From NCBI GenBank assembly GCA_029582165.1, contig CM055886.1, positions 22,196,669 through 22,260,668 of the forward strand: 64,000 nucleotides of DNA, written 5' to 3'. A program made the translations under genes and the position numbers. The notes beneath the pieces were generated by a model. The model did no database searches and was not told the DNA's origin. It saw nothing but the letters and a program-made list of their open reading frames with translations. Position 1 is the stretch's first letter. Each line of letters begins with the position of its first letter. This stretch comes from Portulaca oleracea. Lineage: Eukaryota; Streptophyta; Magnoliopsida; Caryophyllales; Portulacaceae. Positions 1 through 12,057 of this stretch are shown piece by piece.

Positions 1-100
1 CCAATTAAAAGAAGAGAAAAATGGTCTTCCACCGTTAAGGTTTGTCAACGTTTGACTTTGACCGTTAAGTTTAGAATTGAATTTTCAGGGCGTTACAAAA

Positions 101-112
101 TGGTATCAGAGC
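101..112 (+). other. Primer-binding site (tRNA-iMet)
   Basis: TGGTATCAGAGC, complementary to the 3' end of plant initiator tRNA-Met, starts 3 bases after the LTR end (..CGTTACA, 97). This fixes the LTR boundary and the orientation of the element. Confidence 0.9.
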
Positions 113-601
113 TCTGGGTTACGACCTGGTAGCTCCTAAGTGTCCCTTAGGTTTAGTCAGACCTTAGGAAGCTACATTCGGAGTGTGAGTGTAGGATGGG
201 GGAATGGGATGTGTGTCTCTTTCTTGTTTCCTTTTTGTGTTGCAATTGCATGCTTGTCGTTTTTTACGTTTGTTGGAAGGCATACTGCCACCATTGCTAT
301 GAGTAACCATCTGTAGCTTTGCTAAAGGACCTAAACCCCGAGGAGGGTATAAAATAGAGCCCTGAGGAGGTTTTGGAACAAGATCGAAGCCTCTGACGAG
401 GATTCAGAGGCTGAGAGAAGACCTGACCTACGAGAAGTAGCTGCTAGAGATTCTAAAATTATGGAGAGAAGCAAATATGAAGAAATACGGTCCCTCTAGT
501 AAAGGTGCGATGGGAGGACCATGCTACAACTGAAGCCACCTGAGAAGACGAGGAGGAAAATGAAATCAAAGTATCTGCATCTATGCAACGCATAAGATAA
601 G

Positions 602-746
602 TCGAGTTTCGATGACGAAACTCTTTTGAAGATGATAATGATGTAAAACCCCGAATTTTGGTAAGAGGCACCGTTAACTCTTTCGGGAAGATCGTTGGTG
701 TTGAGTTTAAGTTTCGAGGACGAAACTTCTTTTAAGGGGGTAATGA
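602..746 (+). repeat. Duplicated polypurine tract / LTR-start segment
   Basis: The real polypurine tract and LTR start (GACGAAACTTCTTTTAAGGG then ..GATGTAAAATCCCG, 719-757) is preceded about 110 bp upstream by a diverged copy (GACGAAACTCTTTTGAAGAT then ..GATGTAAAACCCCG, 613-653). The internal region therefore carries a second PPT-like/LTR-start junction, probably left by template switching or an older element. Confidence 0.6.
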
Positions 747-3700
747 TGTAAAATCCCGAAAAATTCGAATATGTTGACCGTTACGCTGTTAATTATTTAA
801 GTTGACTCTGTTAAGTTTGAGATTTTATCGACGATTATTTCTGCTAACACTTGAGCTCGTAGGACCGTTGAGAAACTAACAGGGGTATTTTTGTCTTTTT
901 CTACGTGCATGGATATGCATCGGAAGAGGGGTATTTTGGTAAATTACATGTTAATAATTGATGATTATGTGTTAGTTTTTATTTAGTTAATTATGTGTTT
1001 TTTTTCTACTATTATCATTATTATTATTATTGAGAAATTAAAATTTATTTTTTTCCTAGCTATTAATAGTATTAGGGCTGTAATTATTTTTTTCAGATTA
1101 TTTTCTTACTAAATTAGTTTTAGTTATTATATATTGTTAATTAGGTTAATTATGGTAACCAAAACCTAAACCCTAATTCTATTCTCTTCCATCTCCTCCC
1201 CCTCTCTGCCTGTAACTGCCGCCTAGCCCAAACCGCCGCACCGTCCACCATATTCGCCGGAAACCGCCACAACACACCACCAACAACCATCCTCCTCCTC
1301 CCTCTTTCTCTCTCTCGATCTTTGTCATTGAAGGTCGCTTCGCTGCGCCACCACCACCAAGGCTGCCGTCGTCCGCCGCCACCGAGAGTCCTATCGACAT
1401 CACCGCCGCGCCCCGCGACTACCCCACGACTGTCGCTGCCGTCACAGCCATCGTCCGCTGCCCAGTTCGAGAGGGCGCTGCTATTTCCGTTGTTGCTACC
1501 GTGATTCGCCGCCTATAGCCAACAAGACGCTCCACCGTCATGCGCTGTTGTCAACCCGCTCCGATTGCGCGTTACGCGATGAAACCTCTGTGTAAAATAC
1601 TAACCTTGATACCCTACGTTGGCTAATTCATCAATTTTTCTTTATTATGAGTATTACTCCTTTATGATTAGCATTATTTTTGCTTGCAAACTGATTTGAT
1701 GATGTTCTGCATGGCTCTAAGTCATGTTTAATATGATGTTTTGAATCCTACTTGCGTCATACTTATTGCATTGTTAATCTGATTTTTTTTTGTTTATTTA
1801 TTTCATGCTCACAAAGTTGTGTCTATAATCTAGAGTGGTATATGGTCATTTTCTTGGTTTTTACTTCTCTAATTCTTGGTTCTTATTTTGATTATAATAT
1901 GATTATTAGTTTCCTATAATATGAGTATTATGTTTACATATATGTGATTTATATTACAAGTAAATTATACTATGTTTAGTAAAGTTTCGATATTTGATGA
2001 GGAAATCGTATTGTTATTGATTATTATAATACATTACATTTTATTATGAGTGTTATCGTTTTTCTCCTACTTAGAAACGACTTAAATTTTGTTATGAGTG
2101 AAGGTTTAGTAACCTTGCTATGCGTGGTTTATTTTCATATGGTTCGATGCCGAAAATTTGAGTTTTATTGTGACCTTTATCGTTGGTTTTTAAAGTAAAT
2201 GTTTATTTTGAAATTTTAATTGTTTATGTGAGAAATTGGTGTTAAATTGAGTATAGGTTGACCTTGGTTGTGTTAGGGGGGTGAATGGGAAGGTATTTGA
2301 CCTTAAGTGGATTGTTTAGAGACCCAAGTTAGAGTCCCGGGATAGCGAGGTTAAAGTAGGACCGAAAAACCTCGAGCTAAAGATAGGTCAGTTTGGACAG
2401 AATTTATGAGTTGTACGACATCGGTCACCACTTATTGTGTAGTCGATTTTTAGCCCTACCGTTTGGTCTGGAAGTACCTTAGGACGTTAGCTTCCTTAGG
2501 AATTTTGCGGATCGGGTTTTGGAGGTGTATATTTTGAGTTACGACCCAAATAGCGCACCTAGGTCAGAACTGGGTAGGTTGTATAATTGTCTGTTTTTGA
2601 GGACCTTAGGGGGTGTTTTAGGTCTCGAGGTCAACACAAGAGTTTTAGTAGACATCCCGAGGTTTCCATAAAGTCCAAAACTATACCCATAGGAGGTCGG
2701 GAAGTCAAGTTATAGTTCATTTTATTTGAGTATTGAATTATGTCCAGTTTGCTTTTTGAATAAATGTGTAGTCGTGCGTGTGAATTATTTATTTATTTAT
2801 TTTAATATGGAAGTGTGGTGATGTGTGATAGTTTATATTATGTGAGATATGTTTAAAATGTTAATTTATGAATGATGGGAACCTTATAGTGTTCCTAGGG
2901 GTGGGTTAGGTGGAAATTAGATTTCGTTAACTCCGTACGACGCGTTTTAATTTTAGAAATTTCGTTATTTTTAGGCGCGTTCTAAACCGTTTGATCTAGT
3001 GAGCTCAAGTGTGTTCTGAAGTAAGGAGAAGAATTGTCAGGTAATGTTTATGTCCTAAATCCCGCTGGGATGCACTTTATATGTTTTATGGTTTTTTATT
3101 ATGTTTTAAGAATTTTGCATAATAAAAGGGGATTTTATGGTGAAATTTGGCTGTCTAATTTGGATGTTTATTATGTCCTTTGAGTTGGAAAAACGTGGAC
3201 AGTCATTTATGTGTGATTTGGAAATGGTTTTGAAAATTTGGGATTGGATTGGATCGTTGAGTTCGGAATGGTGTGATATTAAACCTGACTAATAATTCAA
3301 ACGTGACGTAAATGCGGGTTCGGGCAACACCTCCGAAGACCAGGTTCTCGGCATCCTGTAGGGGGGTTGTCAAGAGATCAGGGATGTCTGATAGGTGCTA
3401 CTTCCCTGGGGTTAGTTTTATGCACGTGTGTGAAATGGATGGCCATCCGTATGATTGTGATTGTGAATGATTGAGATTGGTATTGAGATTGAGATTGTGA
3501 TGAGATTGTGATTTGATTATTGTGAAGTCTTGGACTTCGAGGGCCAAATAAGCAAGGTCCGCCCGCTTAATAATTCTGAAAGATGATTTGGTTGGTGGGG
3601 AAAGAAAGTTGGTTTCGAAAAGATTTGACTTGTTCACTTCTCCCCCAAAAATGAATTGAAATGAATTTTAAATTGTTTTGACAGTTAGGGGTAGACATTA

Positions 3701-4055
3701 TTAAGTCCTCCTCATGTTTTTAAATGTTTTGTTTTCAGGTGAAGAGTTCTGTGACGGGAACGAGAATTAGCAGTGAGGACGTCGAAGCTAGTCTTGAGAA
3801 TAAGTTTAGTTTATGTTTAGACTTGAAGTTAGTAATGTTTAGTTTTTGTTGTTCTAGAATTTGAAGGTTCTCTTGTTATTAAATTGAAGTAAATAATGAT
3901 TAGTTGTTAGTTTTTCCCTTTCTTGCCTTGTATTCCTTCGGGGATACGGCAGTAACGCCCAATTAAAAGAAGAGAAAAATGGTCTTCCGCCGTTAAGGTT
4001 GGTCAACATTTAACTTTGACCGTTAAGTTTAGAATTGAATTTTCAGGGCGTTACA
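747..4055 (+). repeat. 3' LTR (3.3 kb), Tekay-like
   Basis: The LTR begins TGTAAAATCCCG and ends GGGCGTTACA. Its first part matches the LTR starting at 63077, including the shared phrase AACACTTGAGCTCGTAGGACC. A GC-rich CCG/CCA island (about 1190-1560) follows a CCTAAACCCTAA run; the copy at the window end has the same arrangement. ORFs inside it are low-complexity and not credible genes. Confidence 0.8.
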
Positions 4056-4363
4056 CTTCTAGTTTTATAAACTCTAAACTTTTCAAGTGTTTCATCTTTA
4101 GAACTCAAAAGATAAACTTGACAATATCTAGAATAATCATCAATGAATGTCATATAATACTTTTTACCACCCATAGAAGGTGTACTATAAAAATCTCCTA
4201 AATCACTGTGAATCAAATCAAGCAATTTAGAAGTTCTTTTTATACTTAAGAATGAACTTTTAGTGATTTTATTAAGCATGCATGTCTTACACTTTTCTAT
4301 GTCATCATTCAACTTAGGAATCAAATCAAGATTAGACATTTCCTTCAACTTTGAAAAGTTCAC
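4056..4363 (-). pseudogene. copia GAG-pre-integrase / integrase N-terminal part
   Basis: The translation contains the zinc-binding pre-integrase signature (..CKTCMLNK) followed by the integrase core start (LLDLIHSDLG.. YYMTFIDDYSRY). In copia this enzyme inserts cDNA into the genome. The reading is cut at 4056 by the inserted LTR, so the catalytic core is incomplete. It belongs to the same polyprotein as the protease fragment just upstream (4382-4897), with a small break between them. Confidence 0.8.
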
Positions 4364-4381
4364 ATGTTCTAATCTAGCATG

Positions 4382-4897
4382 TCATAGAAAAGACTTATTC
4401 AAACTAGACACATGCATATAAGCGGAAACCATGTCATCTTTATTACTTTTCGCATTTAATTTAAACATCTCCCCATAAGCATACCCCTTCCCTACAAAAA
4501 TCCCTCCCTTGGAAAGTATATAGTTATCTCCATCATAAACTTGCATAGAACCAAACTTGCTAAGAAGATAACCGGATACAAGATTCTTACAAACTTCCGG
4601 AGCTAAATACACATCATTCAAAAACAAAGATTTACCGGAAGTGAAAACAAGTTCCACTTGCCCAATACCTTCAACTTTGACCGAATGGTTTTTGCCCATG
4701 TAGAGTTTCACACCATCATCCACCGATTTGAGAGTCTTGAATAAACTCTTGTCAATGCAAACATGCCTTGACGCACCCGAGTCTATATACCAATCATTAC
4801 AACCAATGGACACCATGTTAATATGATCCTTAATCATGGCTACAAAGGAATTGGGTTCCTTCTCCTTCCTTTTGCCCTTAGATGTATCTTTGTTCAA
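4382..4897 (-). pseudogene. copia retropepsin region
   Basis: The reading has WYIDSGASRHV, the copia aspartic-protease active-site motif (D-S-G-A), then the usual segment ending in LVSGYLLSKFG and a YGEMFKLN-type tail. It would process the Gag-Pol polyprotein. It is out of register with the gag reading upstream, and the zinc knuckle between them is broken, so it is a remnant. Confidence 0.8.
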
Positions 4898-5791
4898 AAG
4901 ACCATGCTTCTTTTTCCATTGGTAACACTTTCTCTTTGTGTTCCCCGATTTGCCACATTCTTAACAAACTTGCTTAGGCTTTTGAATTCTCTTGTTAGAT
5001 TTGTTGTGGCTCTTGTTCTTATTCTTGTTTCCCTTATTCTCTTGCACCACATGGACCTTAGATTGCTCTTTGGAACCATCTTGTAGGCGTAACTCCTCTT
5101 CAATCCGAAGATGGTTAGCCAAACCTTCAAGAGACATAACCTCTTTCCGGTGCATGAGAGTCCTTTTAGTCTCATTCCAAGAAGAAGGTAACTTGTTAAT
5201 AATAGAGGATACGATTATAGATTCATCTATATTCAAATTGTGTTGCTTGAAGTTACTCAAAATACGTTGAATCTCATGGAATTGATCTAGAATTTTCCTA
5301 TTATCATCCATCTTAAATTTCATGAATTGACTAACAAGAAAATTCTTACTTGACGCATCTTCCGACATGTACTTAGCTTCAAGCATTTCCCAAAGCTTCT
5401 TTGCCGTCTCCACATGTTGATAAACACCGAAGAGAGTGCTGCTCATCCCGTTGAGAATACATCCTCTACAAATGTAGTCGTCATTCTCCATCTTAAGCCT
5501 TTGCCGAGTAGCCTCCGCATCTTCCATGGGAACCTTGTCTTTTCCTTGTTCCTTGCCTCCATCACCCGTGGAAATCTTGCCGGTTGCGTCCTCTTTAGAA
5601 GACTCCTCAGTCGTCACCTTCTCGGTCGAAGGGTCTTGATTCACCTTGGGAGAAATCTCAATGTTAAGAGCATAGGCCACATTGAGAGTCGTTAGCAAGA
5701 AATGCATCTTGCTTTGCCACCGTCGGAAATCCACTCCTTCAAAGCGTTTTAGCTTTTGGAAATTGCTAGACATATCACGAAGCGAGACCAT
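4898..5791 (-). pseudogene. copia gag (UBN2-type) with broken zinc knuckle
   Basis: The likely start is at about 5791 or 5773 (MSSNFQKLKRFEGVDFRRW), the usual UBN2 gag opening; about 34 extra upstream codons are probably leader. There is a charged, Thr/Glu/Lys-rich linker, then LWEMLEAKYMSEDASSKNFL and the typical helical gag core. The zinc knuckle that should follow reads C-stop-E-C.. with Asn at the His position (about 4950), so nucleocapsid function is lost. Gag would form the virus-like particle. Confidence 0.8.
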
Positions 5792-5950
5792 TACTAAATA
5801 GTTCTTAAGATTGTTGGAGGAAAGGGAGTAAACGGTATATAAAACAATGGAAACTCGCTTGGATAACGCTAAGAGTCGTGGCCTTGTACTCACTTTCCTT
5901 AAGAACTATTTACTATACCATAAATGTCCAAAGGGATAAAACTTAGCACT

Positions 5951-6448
5951 TGTAACACTCAAGAATAGTAGTTTCTCTCTTGGATCACTCAAGTTTAGCT
6001 GCAGTCTAGACAAGAATGAGGGTGTGATTAACTTAGAATTGGTGTGTCTCAAATAGCTTGGAATGTCTCCTATTTATAGGAGACTTCCAACCCTAATGAC
6101 ATCCTTTAGTCAAAGGATAATCAATGGCTTTAGTGGAGAATCATATCCTTAATATGACCTTGACCAAGTCAAGTCATATAGCTGTTGGAATATCATAATA
6201 ATCGTGCTTAATATCAAACACTAATTATACAAAATCATATAGCCATTAGCATTAAAAACAATTCTGGGTTCCAACACGGCCCGTGTTGGATCAACACGGT
6301 CTGTGTTGGGTGCAACACGACCCGTGTTGAGCCCATGAATGTTTTCCTTGTTCTCTGGAGACCAACACGACTCGTGTTGGTCCCAGACTCACCCGTGTTG
6401 ATCATATTCTTGACGTTTCACTTGTATATGATCCTTGTACTTGTTACA
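5951..6448 (-). repeat. copia 5' LTR (498 bp)
   Basis: On the minus strand it begins TGTAACAAGTAC (6448) and ends GAGTGTTACA (5951). A TATA box (TATAAATAG on minus, about 6070-6080) separates U3 from R/U5. U3 holds an array of palindromes at 6271-6404. No canonical tRNA-Met primer site follows directly, so the inner boundary is less certain than the outer one. Confidence 0.65.
6271..6404. repeat. Array A: tandem GC-core palindromes in copia U3
   Basis: Three units at about 20-bp pitch (6271-6289 CCAACACGGCCCGTGTTGG, a perfect 9+1+9; 6292-6308; 6313-6329), a gap of about 31 bp, then 6362-6380 CCAACACGACTCGTGTTGG (perfect) and a decayed unit at about 6386-6404. The array lies 45-180 bp inside the LTR and about 190-330 bp upstream of the TATA box. 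Such a position suits an enhancer; this role is inference. Confidence 0.85.
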
Positions 6449-7913
6449 TATAATTCTTTAGGCTATATAATTAACTTATACTCTTGAAATATTTCCAACA
6501 TATTCAATTCTCCAATTTCAACTCCTTCATCCTTCCTCTTTCGAACTAGGAGATAGATACAATCAATAGTCCGATATGAGTTTGTCGATTTGCTCTTTCT
6601 TTCAAATTTGTAATCTCTATTTGCAACTAGGTTTGAATAGACCATATATAATTTCAAGGTAAGTTGTAGATTTTCATTTTTTTGGGTTGAAAAATTAGGT
6701 TTTTAAATGATTATTGAAGGATAAGGCGGATATGATGTGGGGTTTGAACAAATCAGCAACACAAGGTATGTTTGATGTTTGGGTTCGTGTTTGAAAAAAT
6801 AGGGTTTTTTTTTCTTGTGAGTAATTCAGAATCGTATGTTAGTGATAGAAAGTTTTTGTTTTTTTGTAAATTGGGTTTTAATGTTCATTATGATGTAACT
6901 GAATGCACTAACATGTTTCTATTGATGTTCATTTTTTCATAACTAGATGTACATTTTGTATAATTACATTATGTGGATGTATTTTGATGTCAATATGAGT
7001 AAGAAACATGCAAAATACAAAACGAATGTTCAACTTGATATAATAGGATGTTCGCCTTACTTTTAATGGATGTCAATATTGATGGTAGTTTGATGTCTAT
7101 TTTGATACTAGTAAATGTGCATATAACTGATGATGGGTGTTCATTACGATGTAATTGAATGTAATCAAATGTTGTTGTTGTTCATTTTATAATATCTTGA
7201 TGTCCATCTAATATATTATTACATGATGTCCATTTTGTTTGAACTTGATGTCCATTTTGTTTGAACATGATGTCCACCATGTTGTCTATTTGATTTGAAC
7301 ATAACTGTGTTTCATTTTGTAAGTGTTTCCAGGTTCAATAGAAGGTAAATGATATATATCACATGTTGGCAAGGCAGAAGTGCGAGAAAGATGGATACTG
7401 AGATAGAATCCCCATTTCCTACCCCCCAAGAAGTTTTATAAACAATATGTAGTGAGTGTTGGATTTAGTGAGTGCAGTTACAACCATACTACTAATGGAA
7501 GGTGTTCTTGTGCTCAAAACAAGGGTGGACAGCTAGGATGAAGACATCATTACATGATTTTGATGTAGGTCTATTGGGTTCGAGCATAGACAAATCATAT
7601 GAGCATGAACTTGATAACATAGGTCGCCACTGAGAAGAAAGCAAGTACACATACATGCAATTGTTTTGGCAAACTAACAACACACAACATCAGGAACTGT
7701 TCGGAGCATTATTCATGACCTATTTCTTTTTTATTGACGCCCCAAATTGATACCAAGTTTTTGTTACATTGGGATGTAGCCGGAATCAAATTTTATCAAT
7801 GTTACAGGATGTTCATTTTAATTGTATAGGATGTTAGTTTTTATATTTTGTGTCATATTGATGTCCTACTTTTGATGTTCATTTTAATATTACAGTATGT
7901 TCATTTTAATGTT

Positions 7914-8089
7914 ACAAGATCTTCATTTTAGTATAGTGTCAGATGTCCATTATTTGATATTGGACTAAATCAATTCATTTTTGTTCATTGTTGCCCAATG
8001 TTACAAGATCTTTATTTTAGTAGTGTCAGATGTCCATTATTTGATGTTGGACTAAATCAATTCATTTTTGTTCATTGTTGCCCATATTT
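7914..8089 (+). repeat. Direct ~88-bp tandem duplication
   Basis: Two adjacent copies (about 7914-8002 and 8003-8089) share ACAAGATCTTCATTTTAG-like starts, TCAGATGTCCATTATTTGAT and ATTCATTTTTGTTCATTGTTG. A further diverged copy lies at about 9730-9800, and the text around 8105-8180 recurs at about 9825-9900. The arm therefore grew by repeated duplication. Confidence 0.75.
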
Positions 8090-8639
8090 GATGTCATACT
8101 TTGATCATAATGCTATGGGGTAGAATGTCCTTTATACTATAAGTTACAATTTATTGTACCAAGTAATTGGACTGTCTAACAAAATGAAAGTTTGCTCGTA
8201 TGTTCATTTCGATGTTAGTCGATGTTCATGTCAGAATAATCAGATGTTCATTTGATGTTGCTGACGTATCTCAATATACTCATATGTAGCCTAACGTTCA
8301 CTTTGATGTTACTTTACGTCAAGATGACGTAATTCAATCAATATAATCAGATGTTCCATTTTGATGTTATTTGATGTGGATTTCAATACTATGAAATATA
8401 TCACAAAAGTAAAACTTCTTCCCTTCATAAATACTATGAAATATCACATGTTCATTTCAATGTTACTTGATGTTCATTTTCAATATATTCAGATGTTCAT
8501 TTTGATATAGTTGAACATTCATTACATTATTAATGTAGGTGTTCAATGTAGCTGGATGGTCATCTGGGTAATTTACATATGATGTTCATTTTTATGTTAT
8601 TTGTTATTCATTTTAATAGTACCTTGACAGAACTAAAAG

Positions 8640-9650
8640 TATATGGTGTCTGTGTACCGCAAGTGTACGGGTCTGTGTAGTAATAAAAATATCGTTCTTT
8701 CTCAGGGACTTGTGTTCAACTACGCACTAAACTAGTTCATTACAAAGGATGCTAGGTCGATCCAAGGATTGTGGTAAGATTTTCTAATCTAAACTAGAAA
8801 AACAGGAATTTTTAGGATTTAACCAAATAATAAAAAGCGTTCAGGGGAGTCCACTCTAGTCAATCAATCATATTATCAACAATCCTGGTGCAGGTGACAA
8901 GATAATTCGGGGTCTATAATCTTTCTAGGCCTTATCACTTCGATCTTTCGATCCTAGGTGAGTTATAGTGATTAAAATAAACATTATTTCTAACTATTTA
9001 GCCTAATCAAAGATAAGAACTGATTATAAATTGACCCTAGGCAAGAATCATTATGTCTAACTATTTTCTAAACCTATTCAATCTACGCTTTCTAATTCAA
9101 GACTCACACTGTCGTCATGTTGTCAAGAATTTATTACCAAGTAAAGGCTCAAACTGTCGTTTTGTTGCCAAGTTACTATGACATACAAACCACGCAGATT
9201 AAATGAATAAAAGGATAACCTAACACCGAAACTGTATTCAAATTCAATCAATAGACATCGAGTTTATCCCCCAAACAAAGGAAATTAGTTGCTCATAATA
9301 CTAGGAATAAACATCACAAAATCTAAACAAGAACAAGAAAACATGAAAGTAAAATAGAAATAAACCGTGTTCGAATTGGCGGAATCGATCTCTTCGTGTC
9401 ACCTGAATCGATCTCTTTCGTGTTCTTCGATCACAAGTAACAATCTAATCTAATAACAATGCTTGAGAATTAATTGTAGAGAAAGTATCTAAAATCTACT
9501 CTAAGAAAACTCCTAAAGCTGCTCCTAAACAAAAGATAAAACTGATGATAAGCCCCATCCTCAAACGGCGCGGAGGAAGCCCTTTTATACGGCTGGATTA
9601 GGGCACAAAATGCGGCCTGCGTTTTGGTTCTTCTCGCTTTCTATCTTTCA
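8640..9650. mobile_element. LTR-like insertion inside the foldback element
   Basis: About 1 kb of sequence lacks the GATGTTCATTTT motif. It carries a TACCGCAAGTGTACGGGTC..GTAATAAAAATATCG phrase often seen in plant LTR-retrotransposon termini, and a TTTATACGG TATA-like stretch near 9580. CATTTTAATAG[T/C]ACC occurs on both sides (about 8610 and 9650), but that phrase belongs to the host repeat, so it is weak evidence for a target duplication. No coding sequence is visible. Confidence 0.4.
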
Positions 9651-11033
9651 TTTTAATAGCACCAACAAATTTTTGATGTTTATTTTAATATTACAGGATG
9701 TTCATTTTAATGTTATAGGATGTTCATTTTAATAGTGCTAGAGATCCATCTTTTGACGTTAGACTAAATCAAGTCATTTTTGTTCATTGCTGTTTATATT
9801 TGATGCCATACTTTTCATAGTGATGTCGTGGGGATAAATGTCCTTTTTACTATGATTTACGGTTTATGGTACCTAGTAATTGGACTATCTAACAATATGG
9901 GATATTATCAGATGTTCATTTTGACATTACTCGATGTTCATTTCAGCACAATCGGTTGTTCATTTGCTTCTTTGTAAAATATAAAACTCTAAATAACTGT
10001 AATGCATTTATAAATGAATGTTGGACTCAACAAAAGTACATGATCAAACTCATCAAAAGGTAGATGGTTCCTGTCACGCAAAATATATCACAAAAGTAGA
10101 ACTTCTTCCCTTCATAAATACAATGAAATATCATCATCTTTTTGGAACCAATGACTCATCATCACACAATGGAACATATTGCACATTATCGTTGGATTGG
10201 TAACTCAACGGGATGGGGGGTGACAGCAAAGTCAAGTCTTCGCCTCCAGGTGTCCCCTCGGTGCAATGCTGCACAACCGGATAAAAAAGGAACCCGTCAG
10301 AAAATGAGCTTAAGCAAAATTAGCATCAAGTGTCTCATAAATGAGGAATCACATACATACAAAATGCACATCATTAGCATCAAGTGTCTCATAAATGAGC
10401 AATCACATACATACAAAATGCACATCAAGTCCCAAACACAAAAACATAATCATGTTCACCTATATAAACATACACGACCTGTGATATAGACATCAAGTTT
10501 CTTCCAATTCATCATATAGGAACAAACTATATATCCATATGGACATCAAACCACGTACCAATGAACATTAAACGCTAGTAAGCCCATTATGAACAACCAA
10601 TCACATCAACATGAACATCCATCACGTGAAAAATGAACATCACACTTGATCAACATAAACAACTAGTAACAACCTCATAAGCACAAAAATGGACATACAC
10701 TGGCAACAATGCGAACAACATGACACATCAAAATGAACATCACTCACCGTACCAACAAACATTGAACATCAACACAAACTACCGGCAAATATCAAAACCT
10801 TAGAGAGGGGGGCATCAAACCAACAATAACTCCATTTTTTATTATGTTCAATATATCTCTCACATCAAAATATAATGGACATTATGTAAAACATAAATGG
10901 ACATGAAGCCCAAACACAAAAGTACATCATGTAAAACGCAAATGGACATGAAGTACAATCACAAATATACATCATGTAAAACACAAAAGCCAATTACCCA
11001 GAAAGCAACGATTCGGTACCAACTGAATTCATA

Positions 11034-11392
11034 CAAAAAATTACTAAGGGGTACCCTAATTTTTGGTGAAATGTTTTTCTGGTACCCCAACTTTTAAAAA
11101 CTAATTTTGGGGTACCTTAACTTTTAGAATTAGAAATAATTTGGTGAATTTCCGGCCAATGATTTGAATTCACCAGTGAGTTTTAGGCGGGAAATTGAAT
11201 AAGTGTTTTTGTGTACGAAAATGCCCTTTGTTTTTGTGGATGAAAATGACTTGAATCAATCGGAGTTTCGCCGGAAATTCACCTAGTAATTTCTAATCCT
11301 AAAAGTAAGGGTACCCCAAAATTAGTTTTGAAAAGTTAGGGTACCAAAAAATTGTTTCTTCAAAAGTTAGGGTACCTCTAAGTAATTTTTTG
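11034..11392. mobile_element. MULE-type MITE (359 bp) with 9-bp target duplication
   Basis: Terminal inverted repeats CAAAAAATTACT.AGGGGTACCC extend deep into the element, with more GGTACC-containing inverted sub-repeats inside. It is flanked by perfect 9-bp GAATTCATA copies (11025-11033 and 11393-11401), as expected for Mutator-like elements. A second copy sits at 45967-46320. It is inserted in the right arm of the foldback element. Confidence 0.85.
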
Positions 11393-12057
11393 GAATTCAT
11401 ATCATTGACATTCTATTTCTCAATTATGAACCCATAAAACACAAATACCAAGAATATCACTGGCAATTACAAACCTAGAAAAATATACCATTAACCTTCT
11501 AAAAACCCTAATTTTTTGTCCCAGAAAATGAAAGTCTAACACTTACCTTTAACCTCGATTTGAAAAACTTGAAAAACAAAAAACTTACCCAATGTGAATC
11601 GACTCTACAGTTGTGTGTCGGTCGCCGAAATTTCCTCTCCAAACCCAGGCAATGAACATTCGCCCCAACTTTCAACCACAATCAAACTCACCGTGAATTT
11701 CTCCCATAATCGTCACTCCGAACTGGAAATTTCTTTGAACTTTCGTTACTTGGAAAGACACCCATATCTAACTGTTGATCGTTTCTATCTCCTAGTTCGA
11801 AAGAGGAAGGATGAAGGAGTTGAAATTGGAGAATTGAATATGCTTGGAAAGAGGAAGGGGGAAGAAGGAAGGATGAAGAGCATGCGTTTGGGAACTAGAG
11901 TCAATTGAATGCAAATCAACAGCCTTGTCTTTCTCTGGGTTTTTTTTCTTCAAACATCACGTGAGGTTGGCTAATTTAGAGCAAAAAATAAAAGCAAAAC
12001 ATTGATTTAATTCCAGCCCTTGATGCTTGATCTAATAGCTAATATTGAACCTTCTTA

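Larger units (their letters stand above)
1..4055 (+). mobile_element. Non-autonomous Ty3/gypsy (Tekay-like) LTR element, 5' truncated by window edge
   Basis: The last 97 bases of a 5' LTR open the window and recur almost exactly at 3959-4055. After the first copy comes a tRNA-iMet primer-binding site, a non-coding internal part of only about 640 bp, a polypurine tract, and a complete 3' LTR (747-4055). Ends are TGTAA...TTACA. The GAGGACGAAACTTCTTTTAAG-type text before the LTR is typical of Tekay/Del chromoviruses (family knowledge). No gag or pol remains, so it would need proteins from elsewhere. It is inserted in the integrase region of the copia element at 4056-6448; the other half of that copia lies left of the window. 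Confidence 0.8.
4056..6448 (-). mobile_element. Truncated Ty1/copia retrotransposon
   Basis: Read on the minus strand: LTR (6448 to 5951), gag, zinc knuckle, protease, GAG-pre-integrase and the start of integrase, cut at 4056 by the Tekay-like element. LTR ends TGTAAC/GTTACA fit copia. Stops and frame changes show that it is dead. Reverse transcriptase and RNase H are not in the window. Confidence 0.85.
6460..11910. mobile_element. Large foldback / MULE-like element with long inverted arms
   Basis: A left-arm segment (about 6485-6700) recurs inverted at about 11480-11860; for example AACTCCTTCATCCTTCCTC with CGAACTAGGAGATAG on the left appears as the reverse complement on the right. Between them the DNA is built of imperfect GATGTTCATTTT / GATGTCCATTTT motifs (forward at about 6890-8620 and 9700-9970), which appear as ATGAACATC / ATGGACATC in the right part (about 10500-10980). 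No transposase ORF is seen. The exact ends and target duplication are not resolved. It resembles MULE-related foldback elements. Confidence 0.6.

Noticed and set aside
1179..1504. ORFs in the CCG-rich island (and 63512-63986)
   Set aside because: Low-complexity Pro/Arg/His or Gly readings on both strands inside an LTR; no domain and no conservation of frame between the two LTR copies.
6271..6404. Palindrome array A as a CRISPR-like array or rho-independent terminators
   Set aside because: Units are not identical, there are no spacers of constant unique type, and the DNA is plant nuclear; it lies in a retrotransposon U3.
8607..9665. CATTTTAATAG[T/C]ACC as a target duplication for the inner LTR-like insert
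   Set aside because: The phrase is part of the surrounding sub-repeat, so its occurrence on both sides is expected by chance.
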